From the NCBI GenBank assembly GCA_021234155.1, contig JAJEKV010000102.1:537979-601978 (forward strand): DNA of 64,000 nucleotides. Direction: 5' to 3'. The notes under the pieces are model-generated. The model had not been told where the DNA came from and did no database searches. It saw nothing but the letters and a program-made list of their open reading frames with translations. The position numbers and the translations under genes were made by a program. Below, in pieces: positions 11,410 through 20,723 of this stretch (positions are counted from its first letter, which is position 1; each line of letters starts with the position of its first letter). The stretch is from Isoetes taiwanensis (lineage: Eukaryota > Streptophyta > Lycopodiopsida > Isoetales > Isoetaceae).

Positions 11410-13103
11410 ATGAGTAATGGAAAAGCAACAGACTTAGAGGGGCTAACAGCAGAATTATTGAAGTGGGGTGGAGAAAAATTGTGGTACAAGCTTACAGATA
11501 TGATGAATAGAGCTGCTAAAGAGGGCCTCCCAAAAGATTGGCGCACATGTAGGGTTGTACCGATACACAAGGCAGGCAGCATGCAGGATGTCAAGAACTA
11601 TCGCACAATCATGGTTGGAATTGTTTTCTCTAAGCTTTTGGGAGCTTTGTTGGAGCACAAACTTAGTAACTGGGCTGAGACTAATGGGAAAAGAGCAAAA
11701 GGCCAAGTGGGTTTTAGGAGAAAGCATAGCACACTAGATCATATCTTGACAATGAGGACATTGATTGAACAAGCTAAGGGCCCAAGGAAGGCGTTATATG
11801 TAGCTTACATAGACTTTTCCAAAGCATTTGACACCGTTCCCAGATATGAACTAGGAGCTAGGATGGAAAGAATTGGAGTTCCGAGTGCTTTAAGGGGTGC
11901 TGTAGCGAAACTGTATGAGGAAGTGTTGGTCAGATTATCAGTTCATATGCCTGAGGAGATACAGAGCACGATTGGAGTCAAGCAAGGATGCCCCTTGTCT
12001 CCAACACTATTTGGGATGTTTATAGATGAGCTAGAAGATTGGCTACAGGCCAGGGGCGAGGCAGGCACCACACTGGGAAGGTACATAATTCAATTACTAT
12101 TATATGCAGATGATATAGTGTTGTTGTCAGATTCTCAAGAAGGTTTACAGCAACATTTAGACAATTTGAGCATTTTTTGTGATGATAAGAAAATGAGTGT
12201 AAATATGAAGAAGACCAAATGCATGGTCTTTGGGACTGTAAATAGACCTTGTTTCGGATATAAAAATCTACCAGTTGAGATTGTGGATCACTATAAATAA
12301 CTGGGGATTGAATTGTGCTCCAATTATAGTTGGAAGCGTTGTGTCAAAAACAGAGTAACAGGAGGGAAGACGGCACTGTAGAGCATGCTCATACGATGTC
12401 ACAAGGCATCTTTGCAGTCTTGGCATATGAAAAAGAATGTTGTTTATGACTTTAGTACAAACAGTGACATTGTATGGATCCCAAATTTGGGGGCCGTCCT
12501 TATCTCCAAGGCTTTGGGCAAGAGTGGAGAGCGTGCTCAAACTATTTTTGCAGGAGGAATTAGGGGTCAAAAGATCGATACAATATGAAATCCTGTTAGC
12601 AGAGGCAGGGATGTTGCCCTTAGAGGCAGAAGCATTATGTCAAACTTTGTCTTATGTGGGTAGAATACGGCAACTGGATGATGTGAGACTCCCAAAGGTA
12701 GCGGCTAATCTAACACGAGAAAAAGGTTGGATGTACGATGTGGTTAAATGGATGGAAAGGTGGGGGATCTCAGAAGCAGACTGGCCAGATTCTGAGGAAG
12801 GAATCCGAGATTTGGTGCAGCTCAAGTTTGTTGAGAGGATGTGCCAAAAGCATAGCACTTGATTTTTATAGAGCTGAAATCAATCCAATGATAATTTACA
12901 CGGAGCAGGATTATCTGCAAAAATCAAAAGCAATGTGGATAAGGAGGGTAATTGCTAGATATCGCACGAGCTCTCATAGACTAAAAGTGGAGACAGGTAG
13001 GTGGAACCAAATTCCAAGAGAAGAGCGCATTTGTAAGTGCTGCGATGAAGACCAGGTGGAAGACGAATCACATACATTCCTTTTTGTAGCCACAGGAGCA
13101 TAA
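11410..13103 (+). pseudogene. LINE ORF2 reverse transcriptase, broken
   Basis: The first open part (11410-12300, 296 codons from an internal ATG) carries the non-LTR reverse transcriptase blocks in order. These are NGKATDLEGLTAELLKWGG, CRVVPIHKAG, QVGFRRKHSTLDHI, AYIDFSKAFDTVPR (first catalytic Asp), GVKQGCPLSPTLFG, LLYADDIVLL (catalytic YADD) and KKTKCMVFG (thumb). A TAA at 12298 replaces what should be a Tyr codon in a YKYLGIEL-type motif. A second stop and a frame change follow near 12380. Coding resumes at 12437-12862 (YGSQIWGPSL...) and then shifts again into 12738-13103, which ends in a CKCC...H zinc-knuckle-like motif. The element encodes no complete protein and is immobile by itself. 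Confidence 0.85.
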
Positions 13104-13273
13104 GATGAGACATGGTATAACTGAGACTTCCTTTTATTTGTTACAAAGGGACCCAAATCAATTGGGTAAATTTATGCTAGATATTGAAAGGCATCGAGCT
13201 CTTATATTGAAATTGGAGAACATCTCATTGTAAATGATGCCTCATGGCCCTAAGGGTCGATCCGAGGCAAGAT

Positions 13274-13276
13274 TAA

Positions 13277-13310
<34 letters not shown>

Positions 13311-13313
13311 ATT
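13274..13313 (+). repeat. (ATT)n microsatellite, LINE tail
   Basis: About thirteen ATT units directly follow the LINE 3' end, with one impurity near 13311. They fit the template-slippage tail of the element. Confidence 0.9.
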
Positions 13314-14008
13314 ATTGATAATGAAAGGTCATTTTTGTTTACTTTTTATTTGAACACCTTGCAAGCGAAAGCTCATCTTTAAAAGTGAGCTTCAATTGTG
13401 CATTGTGTTGTGTTTCACTTTATTTTTTTTAACCGTCTTCCTTAGATCTATAGTAAGATTGTATTCTTTGGGATCGCATTAAGCATGGGCACGACTTTGA
13501 ATGCCTTGACTAATATATTTTTACTTTGGCAAAGAACTAATATATGCAACACATTTTTGAATTTGAAAGGTTATTCTGCTGAGTAAATATTCATTTGGCT
13601 AAACATTATATTATTACAAGAAACTTATCGTGGTGGCCAAGGCCACCGCGAACGTTTCTCTTTCCCAGCCTTTTGTATACACTCATAACCTTATTCGGAT
13701 CATATGATAGATAGAATAACATGTGGGACTGTTGCCCATAACAAATGGCCTAACGTGCAACATCTCTGCTATTCTACCAAGGTGAAATCAAACTAAGTAA
13801 TGTTTGCACTACAAAGATAGATTCTGGCTCTGCATTTTACCATGGAGATGATTTAGATGTCCCAATGAAGGCCCTGTTGAAATTGCATTTCAATTCTTTC
13901 TTCGCTTACATGGGCTTAAATTCCTTAAATTATTCAAGTAATAGACAATTTTCAAGACCATTCAAAAGCAATTTCGAGATTAACAAAGTGCGTGCCACAG
14001 CCACAGGA
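13314..14008. other. Gene-free spacer
   Basis: AT-rich sequence. The near-palindrome CGTGGTGGCCAAGGCCACCG lies at about 13630, and ATCGTGGTGGCC also occurs near 3038. An open frame of 74 codons at 13865-14089 has no recognisable similarity. Confidence 0.4.
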
Positions 14009-14280
14009 GCAATACCAGAGTTTCTCTGTAAAAAAGCCTTCATGTTCTTGTATAATAGTCTAAGTGGTGTTTCACTTCAAAAGAATTGATTCTGAAGGGG
14101 ACACAACAATGTAATTCTCTTCATATCTACTATTGGGTGCCAGGGTATTTTGGCAACTATCAAAAATACATGAATACTGATGTTCACAAGTTCTATCTTA
14201 TTGTCATCCTGCTATCTTATTGTCATATCGGACAGAATGACAGAATAACCTCTACCCTACAGGAGAAGTTCAATAAGCAA
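14009..14280 (+). repeat. 272-bp dispersed repeat, copy 1
   Basis: This segment, starting GCAATACCAGAG and ending TTCAATAAGCAA, is the reverse complement of 25668-25939 over the full 272 bp with only a handful of substitutions. Flanking sequences diverge abruptly on both sides. It has no obvious terminal inverted repeats and no TG...CA ends. Confidence 0.85.
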
Positions 14281-14291
14281 TAAGGTAACTG

Positions 14292-14423
14292 AAACCAGCT
14301 CAAGCTCCACCACACCTAACCTGAGGGCAAGCGGTCAGTTATGCCCTGTCACTGCAACTTGGTTAAATCTTCCAAAGTCAAATCTGGCCCTCAGGTTAGG
14401 TGTGGTGGAGCTTGAGCTGGTTT
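14292..14423. repeat. Perfect 37-bp inverted repeat with 58-base spacer
   Basis: The arm at 14292-14328 (AAACCAGCTCAAGC... GAGGGC) is the exact reverse complement of 14387-14423. Such a stem could form a stable RNA hairpin (siRNA or miRNA source) or be the ends of a 132-bp foldback element. It begins only 11 bp after the 272-bp repeat. No target-site duplication was seen. Confidence 0.8.
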
Positions 14424-14803
14424 TGTGTGGTGACGATTCATGCGGTAAGTGCTCTTAATTAGTGGGATTCCTTCTCAAGAAGTTTCCGGAAATGAGGCAT
14501 TTAACAGATCATTTTCTTGCCTGGCTTTTGAACAGAATGATCAACAACATCACGTTTCCGCAATTTCTTCAGAATCAACAATAAAAATGCAAGTTGGACT
14601 TCACATTCAAGTGAAGTACTAATACAGCTAGGCCTCTAGTTTTTCACATCCATTTCTAAGATGGGAGAACGCTCCGCATATATTCTCCTCTGTATTCTTC
14701 TTGCTTACAAAAGCCTGCTTCCAATTGGAGCCGATTCAAAAAAACTCTACTCCACCGATAATATTTTCAATGCAAATCTAAACTAACTTGGTATTGATAA
14801 TCG

Positions 14804-15240
14804 GGGGACACCACTTCGTATTGATTCATGGAGCTAGTCATGGAGCATGGTCTTTGGTATAAAACTCACACTCTGTTAATAAATAGTGGGCGAGAGTGAG
14901 CAGCTTTGGATTTAAAATCATTTGGAATCAATGGCTATGATCCCAATCTCATCAAATCATTTGTGGAATACACCAATGACCTCTTGTGGATTTTATGGAA
15001 AGCATTCGGACTCTCAAAAGGCACGGCGGATCCTTTTATGCTAATTTTTCTAATCTAGTGCTAAAACCGTAATGGATATGTCAATTTGATACTGAGTAGT
15101 GCTTGTGGGTCACAGTTTTGGAGGACTAAGTTTGGCATATATGGTAGAGCTATTTCCACTAAAATCCCGGCATGTGTATACGTTCTGTGCGGTGGGCACT
15201 CCAAGCGGACTTCCTCTACAAGATCTTCTGAGGAGGAGGT
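14804..15240 (+). pseudogene. Methylesterase (MES / hydroxynitrile-lyase-like) alpha/beta hydrolase relic
   Basis: Plant MES proteins hydrolyse methyl esters of salicylate, jasmonate or auxin. The blocks seen are HHFVLIHGASHGAWSLV (oxyanion-hole strand and HGxxHGAW motif) at about 14810, and AALDLKSFGINGYDPN then PLVDFMESIRTL near 14900-15020. Near 15106-15190 is VGHSFGGLSLAYMVELFPLK, the nucleophile elbow GHSFGG with its Ser intact. The blocks are in family order but in shifting frames with stops between them. Recognisable C-terminal Asp and His blocks are missing, although decayed sequence may continue to about 15760. It is a dead fragment in the same plus-strand patch as the GH27 relic. 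Confidence 0.6.
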
Positions 15241-16058
15241 CGTGTGATTAATTGATTAAGCTCTCCTTGCCAATATTTAATTCTAATTTTACGTGCATTT
15301 TAGCTGATAAATGGAATAGCCACAAATTTATTTACCCCAATTTATAAAATCGAACATCGGACCGACTAACGAAGCTGAATTCAACAATATAAGCCAATCT
15401 CTCTACAATACCGGTCCTTTGAGGTAAAAATATTTCCCCCTTTTTGTTGCACTTTTAAGATAAGATTATAAACAAAAAAAATAGTGATTTGCGAGGGATG
15501 TCGTATTGGCTGCTTCACTTGTGAAACCATTTCCCTACGAAGCAATGGCCAATGCTCAATTTAACATTTGACAAACCCCGCTTTGAAAGCATTCCGGATT
15601 TTACATTAGAACCCTTGATGATAATGTTTTAGGTGATGCGTTGCGGACTTATTTTATAAGTCGGTTGAAGCCATGACTTGTCCGAGTATACATCCCCGAT
15701 CACAGCCCATTTTTCTCGACTTCTTTGCACCTTCACAAATTACTTCTCAGATTCTCCAAATTATTTCTACTAAAAAGACTGGCACGGGGAGTTATAGATC
15801 ATAAGCAGATGACTTCCTCATTTTAGTTTTTAGTTTGGAAGACTTATTTCCTGATTTCTTGCTAGCTTGCAATGTTCCTAATATCAATCGAGGAAAAAAC
15901 GTTTATAATTAAACATGTTCGTTTGAGAACTTAAGATGCCAAAAAAAACGACCATAAAATTTCAGCCCTTTTCAGGGTGTTTTTACAAAGAGAAATTTCC
16001 TGTTGAATGGCTGTCAAATTTATGACAAAAATTTGATGCTCATTTTTTTTTCTCAAAG
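15241..16058. other. Spacer, possibly MES-like 3' decay
   Basis: The sequence at 15600-15760 may be the eroded end of the methylesterase relic. Beyond that I see only AT-rich sequence. Confidence 0.3.
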
Positions 16059-16155
16059 AATCTTCTTCGGCAGAAGATTTTAGGGCGCATGCCATACTCG
16101 CGACTATCGTCGCTCATGAGAGCTTACGCCCTGAAAGTTTTTGCCGGAGAAGATT
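16059..16155 (+). ncRNA. Pre-miRNA-like hairpin with G:U pairs
   Basis: This 97-base segment folds end to end. AATCTTCTTCGGCA at 16059 pairs with TGCCGGAGAAGATT at 16142-16155. AGGGCG pairs with CGCCCT further in, and a terminal GCGAC-TATC-GTCGC stem-loop closes the top. Several non-Watson-Crick positions in the plus-strand reading are G:U wobbles, which would keep an RNA stem paired while the DNA palindrome drifts. The size and shape fit a plant miRNA precursor. I do not recognise a conserved miRNA in it. Strand is assigned from the wobble pattern only. Confidence 0.45.
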
Positions 16156-16623
16156 ACTTCTTCCTATATAGATGAGATTGCATGCCTGAATTATGGGTCT
16201 TATATGATCAAATTATTGTGTACAGTTTGAGTATGTTAATAATAATAACGATTATGTTGATATTGGAAGAAGCCACAATAACTTTGAACAAAGAAAGTAC
16301 AGAAGGTCTTGCACAAAGTGGTACAAGGGTCATTGCAATTATAAGGTGCTTTTGAGTTCAAACATATAGAATCAATCCTATTCCAGATGTAAAAACATAC
16401 ATAATCATAGCATTAACTATAAATAGATGTAAAACAACTGTAAATCAGATGCAATCAAAAGCAATGTAGGTAAATTTAAGAAGTGCAAGAAATATAAGGC
16501 AGATATACCTAAAAAGAAGAAAGCACATATAATTAGAGTTCAAATGTAATTGGCAAAATATCATCCACAAATATAAAGTGAAAACTTACAAAGTACATTC
16601 ATATGCATTCTAATATGCATCCA

Positions 16624-16680
16624 TTAGGGCGGATTTGGGGTCTGAAAATGGCCTCCTATCAGCCATTCCACGTCATATTT
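16624..16680 (+). repeat. Left terminal inverted repeat
   Basis: About 57 bp with imperfect reverse-complement match to 20655-20723. The first 30 bases differ at one position only (GTCTG versus GTCTC). Confidence 0.7.
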
Positions 16681-18157
16681 CCGCTCCTTTTTTCCCATGC
16701 CACCTAGGATACAAAATCTCATCATTACAGATTTACTTGGAATATTCTCCCGGAATAAGGGGGATTGAGCATTCATGGCGCCATATGTATTTAATTACAT
16801 TTGGTTGTCAGACGGTGATGCAACATGTGGCGCTTCTAAAAAGCCACTTGCATTATAGCATACCAGAACTCATGGCGGTGCCTCTTGGTTTGTCGGATAC
16901 CAGCGCAGCGGTCATCCGATTCTTGCGCTATTTTTCATTTAGAGGCCATGGCCATACAAGCTTCCGCCTTCCACATTTCAAAATTTGAATGTGTAGGTTG
17001 AAGCTTTGTATCGACTTTCATTTTCGAGGCGGCCAAGGCTTATGGGTGGTTCACATGGAGAAGTTTAGGCCCTCCGTGAGTTAAAGTGAAGTCGTATGGG
17101 ATAAAAAATTATTGCATCAGCTTCACTAAGTTGGATCTTGCAAGGGGCTGATTTTCCAAAACGGGGCTGAATTTTTTTGCCTCATTAGAAGTTCGGCGGG
17201 TTTTAAAGCCGGTAACCCAGCGATTCGTCCATGTGAACCCGGCGATTAACGAGGGATCTTTACTTCATCCCAATACGGGGCTTTCCGCCCCTACAATTCG
17301 AAATTTGAATTTGCTTAATGTATAAAAGCATGGATTGTAGGAGAATGGACTTTTCGATTTCCATATGCGTTGCAAATTTCAAAAACGAGGTTAGAAATGC
17401 GGACGTTAGGCTCACACGGTTTAATTGTCTTTGGGGCATACAAATTGTACACCTTCATTTCAGCGGCCCGTCGCGATCCACGCTGATATGGAAGCTCAAA
17501 TGATATGTGGATAAGGATCAAGCCCGACTCACGAATATGCTCCGGTCTTCAATCGCCAAAAAAAGAGGTCTAAAAATAAGAACTTAGACCTCGGCGTATT
17601 GTCTTTCGGGGCTCAAAAGTGTTGACATCACGGGCGGATGGCGGTTTATATCCATTGGATCCGTTGAGTGGCAAGAAACCGTCATTTCGGGGCGTTTCAA
17701 GTTTAGTTCCGATTTTGTGGTGACGGTAACTCGGCCTCCTAGGATATTGTGAGAGATTGAGAGAGGATGAAGGCATTGAATCGAATACAATTCCTTGAGA
17801 TGAGCTGCCCGATAAAGGAAGGGAAATGTCAGTGAAGATGCTAATAAATGACATTATACTTTGCAATGTGAAGGGTTTATACATTCTTGAAGTACAAAGG
17901 TTATGGTGTTTGTGTTTTAGATACAGCTAATACAAAGAAGGCTTTGACTACCTTTAACAATAGATTCCTTTAAAACTCTATTGCTATTTAAATTATAGCA
18001 AAAATGAGTCTTGAAACTCTTTAAGTAGTAGAAGAACTCTTTGACTAGTTATCCATTTGATGACCATTTTTTAAGAAAATATGATATGTGACATTCTTAT
18101 ATGCAAACATTCATAAAATTTATGAACATTGAAGGTCAAAGCCATCCTTGTTTAAAG

Positions 18158-18226
18158 AGGATCATATGATGCGAAATCTTCATGCGCAGAAGTAATTGCA
18201 TATAAGAAATTCGCTTGGTGTGATCC
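18158..18226 (+). repeat. Palindrome 1 of 5 (GGATCA...TGATCC)
   Basis: Most degenerate copy. GGATCATATGATGCGAAAT at the left faces AAATTCGCTTGGTGTGATCC at the right, 69 bp in all. Confidence 0.55.
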
Positions 18227-18386
18227 TTGCGTAATAAAGTAAATAGAAACACAAATATTCAACTTACAACTTAGCGTAAACAAATAGTATTTTAATAAAC
18301 CAACACTTTATATACTAACACTTTACACTTTAAATAAGATATTTCTTTCTTTCCTTTTACTTGAAAGCTTTTTTTTTTTTCAAGAT

Positions 18387-18453
18387 GGATCACACCAAGC
18401 GAATAATACATATGCAAAAAAAAGGGACACACTAAATTCGCATGGTGTGATCC
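18387..18453 (+). repeat. Palindrome 2 of 5
   Basis: Left arm GGATCACACCAAGCGAAT, right arm ATTCGCATGGTGTGATCC, which is its reverse complement with one mismatch. Total 67 bp. The sequence after it (ACTTTCTTATTTGTTGTCAA...) is shared with copy 3, giving a 195-bp tandem repeat. Confidence 0.8.
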
Positions 18454-18581
18454 ACTTTCTTATTTGTTGTCAAATTAAAATTAAACACAAGTACTCATTC
18501 CTATTTGTATCTAAAATGCTTTACCACTCTTAAGTACATAAGTCATTATCCCTTTTCAAAGAGCATAATATTTTTCAAGAA

Positions 18582-18649
18582 GGATCACACCAAGCGAATA
18601 GTACATATGCAACAAAAATGGAACACACTAAATTCGCATCGTGTGATCC
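18582..18649 (+). repeat. Palindrome 3 of 5
   Basis: Same arms as copy 2, with ATTCGCATCGTGTGATCC on the right, 68 bp, in the second unit of the 195-bp tandem repeat. A third, internally deleted unit follows near 18780-18810. Confidence 0.8.
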
Positions 18650-18999
18650 ACTTTCTTATTTGTTGTCAAATTAAAATTAAACACAAGTACCCCTTCTCAT
18701 TTAATGCTTTACCACCCCAAGTGCATAAAGTTATTAGTCCTTTTCAAAGAGCATTTTCAAAGAGCATATCTTTTTTTTTTTTTAAGAAGGATGCATCAAG
18801 CATCCTATTTGCATCTAAAATACTTTACCAACTCTAGTAGTACATAAAGTTATTAGCCCTTTTCAAAAAGCAAACACTTTATCAATAAATGAGCACGTCA
18901 CATATCCACACTTAACTTCAAATAAGACACATATATATTTCTTTTTATTAAAAGATAATCAAAGTAATTTTACTATAGGAAGTCATGTTTTTTCCAAAA

Positions 19000-19067
19000 G
19001 ATCACACCAAAGCGAATTTTGTATAAGCTAAAAGGTTGGAATATACTAAATTCGCATGGTGTGATCC
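19000..19067 (+). repeat. Palindrome 4 of 5
   Basis: GATCACACCAAAGCGAATTT at the left and AAATTCGCATGGTGTGATCC at the right, 68 bp. One extra A in the left arm. Confidence 0.75.
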
Positions 19068-19767
19068 ACTTTTCTTGTTTGTTGTCAATAGATAATAACA
19101 CCAAGTCCCTCATCAATAGTCTCTCATTTGCATATAAAATATGTATCATTCCAAGTTATATTATGTTTTATGAACTAAACTTTTTCAAAGAGGGTCCCAA
19201 AGCAAAATACAAACACATAATCAATAAGCCAACACTTTACCAACAACCAAAGCTTTATTAAATAAGATTTTTATGTTATTTTATCAAACCTAACAATGTT
19301 TCCATATGTGACACTTTGAGTTAACCGATCCAAAGGCTCATGAAAGCGACATTTTATACAATATGTCTTTGGAGCTTTTGTGTCGTGGCATTAGTAAAAC
19401 ACCTCTAATGGAGCAAATATTTTTTGTAACTCATTTTTCAACAACCACGGATGCCACGTCTTATCAAACATTTCTTCATTGCAAGGACACCATTCTCATA
19501 AGGCTTGCACAATTAAATTAAACGAGGTCATGGGATCGACTTTCAAGCTCGGCTCCCCACAATTTTACAACGTAAAACTAGATGCCCATTGCCCCTGAAT
19601 GTATATCTTGGAAAAGCATGTCTCTTATGTCCATATGTTAGACAACAACGATGCGGTAATGCTTTTCCCTAGTCCCAAATCCCCACATCGATAAATATAG
19701 CCCAAAGAAAAATATTTGATTCAGTGAGTGAATATAAATCAAGAAGAGGGAAGAAAAAAGCAAAAAA

Positions 19768-19835
19768 GGATCACATGCCTTGAAATCTCACTACACATTT
19801 ACAAAGTGCATATGCATTTTCGCATGGTGTGATCC
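19768..19835 (+). repeat. Palindrome 5 of 5
   Basis: GGATCACATGCCTTGAAAT at the left and TTTTCGCATGGTGTGATCC at the right, 68 bp. The right arm is conserved and the left arm is decayed. Confidence 0.6.
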
Positions 19836-20654
19836 ATGTATTATTGAGGGTGCAAATTTGCAAATATCCTCCTCTTCAAACCCCTTCCCCCCTCCCTTCC
19901 CTTGCAATATACTATCCATAGCATTTATTTTGAACCCTATAGTTCTACCTATTCATTAGCATTATGAATGTCGCTCCGTGATGTAACTCCATAGTCATCC
20001 TTAGATTGGGATAGCATTCTCACCACAAGCCTATGGATAGATATCCTTCCCAATCATGCCTTTATTGTTTTGTAAGTGATGAAGCTAGCGAAGCAATGTA
20101 GGAGTACTAGGAGCAATGATGGATGCAATTAGAGATGGTCGATTGATTTGAATTGTAAGAATGAATGGCGGGGAGCAATACGATGAATGGGAAGATTTGA
20201 AAATTAGGAAAACTTCAGAATGAAAATTTGGGTAGTAAAAACATGGCATGTAACGTCACGTTTTGCTTGTCCCACATCATCATCGCCCGTTGTTGCTTAA
20301 CTCTATGCTTCGCCCCATAAAAAACACAGACACTATTGGAGACTTGGATTCCAAATGAAGAGCGAAGGCGGAGAGGATGCACGTAGCGGCGCTAATGTGA
20401 ACAATGGAAATCTTGGTGCCAAAATTTGAAAAAGTGGTTGGTGCATGTGGGCATGTGCACAGTAGGCGGGAAAAGTAGCCATTATTTTGGTCCGCGATAC
20501 GATTTTCGAAAAATGCGGGCCATTAATGTGGTTGCAATGAATGCACAAACATGTCCTATGAAATTTCGCCATGTGGATGCCAAGTAAGCCTGCTCCTCTT
20601 TCTACTTGCCAACTAATACTGACTTTGGAAAAAAATGCGCAAACATCATTGGTC

Positions 20655-20723
20655 GCGAGAAACATGACGTGGAATTCTGGCATCCAAGATAAGGGCCATT
20701 TTGAGACCCCAAATCCGCCCTAA
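20655..20723 (-). repeat. Right terminal inverted repeat
   Basis: Reverse complement of the left end, reading TTAGGGCGGATTTGGG inward from 20723. Contains ATGACGTGGAAT at 20664-20675, the partner of the left ATTCCACGTCAT. Confidence 0.7.

Larger units (their letters stand above)
11395..13313 (+). mobile_element. 5'-truncated non-LTR retrotransposon (LINE)
   Basis: The element holds the C-terminal part of ORF2 (reverse transcriptase onward). It has a short 3' untranslated region with CCTAAGGGTCGATCCGAGGC and ends in an (ATT)n tail. A microsatellite-like tail instead of poly(A) is known in several LINE clades. No endonuclease domain or ORF1 is present upstream of 11395, where the 46-bp repeats begin, so 5' truncation is inferred. 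I did not find a convincing target-site duplication. Confidence 0.75.
16624..20723. mobile_element. 4.1-kb non-autonomous DNA element with terminal inverted repeats
   Basis: The left end starts TTAGGGCGGATTTGGG, and the right end is its reverse complement, ending at 20723. Similarity continues inward for about 60-70 bp, to ATTCCACGTCAT on both sides. If the terminus is GGGCGG, a TA dinucleotide flanks each side, as in Tc1/mariner-type elements. The superfamily is otherwise uncertain. I found no transposase-like open frame inside. The interior holds five ~68-bp palindromes and a ~195-bp tandem repeat. Confidence 0.6.

Noticed and set aside
18207-18226. TCGCTTGGTG in a palindrome arm, matching the start of plant miR168
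   Set aside because: Similarity stops after about ten bases and the other palindrome copies do not keep it. Chance is more likely.
18158-19835. Regularly sized repeats that could suggest a CRISPR array
   Set aside because: Spacing is irregular, the repeats are palindromes inside a eukaryotic TIR element, and there are no cas genes.
20333-20683. 116-codon minus-strand frame at the right end of the TIR element
   Set aside because: It overlaps the inverted repeat and resembles no transposase.
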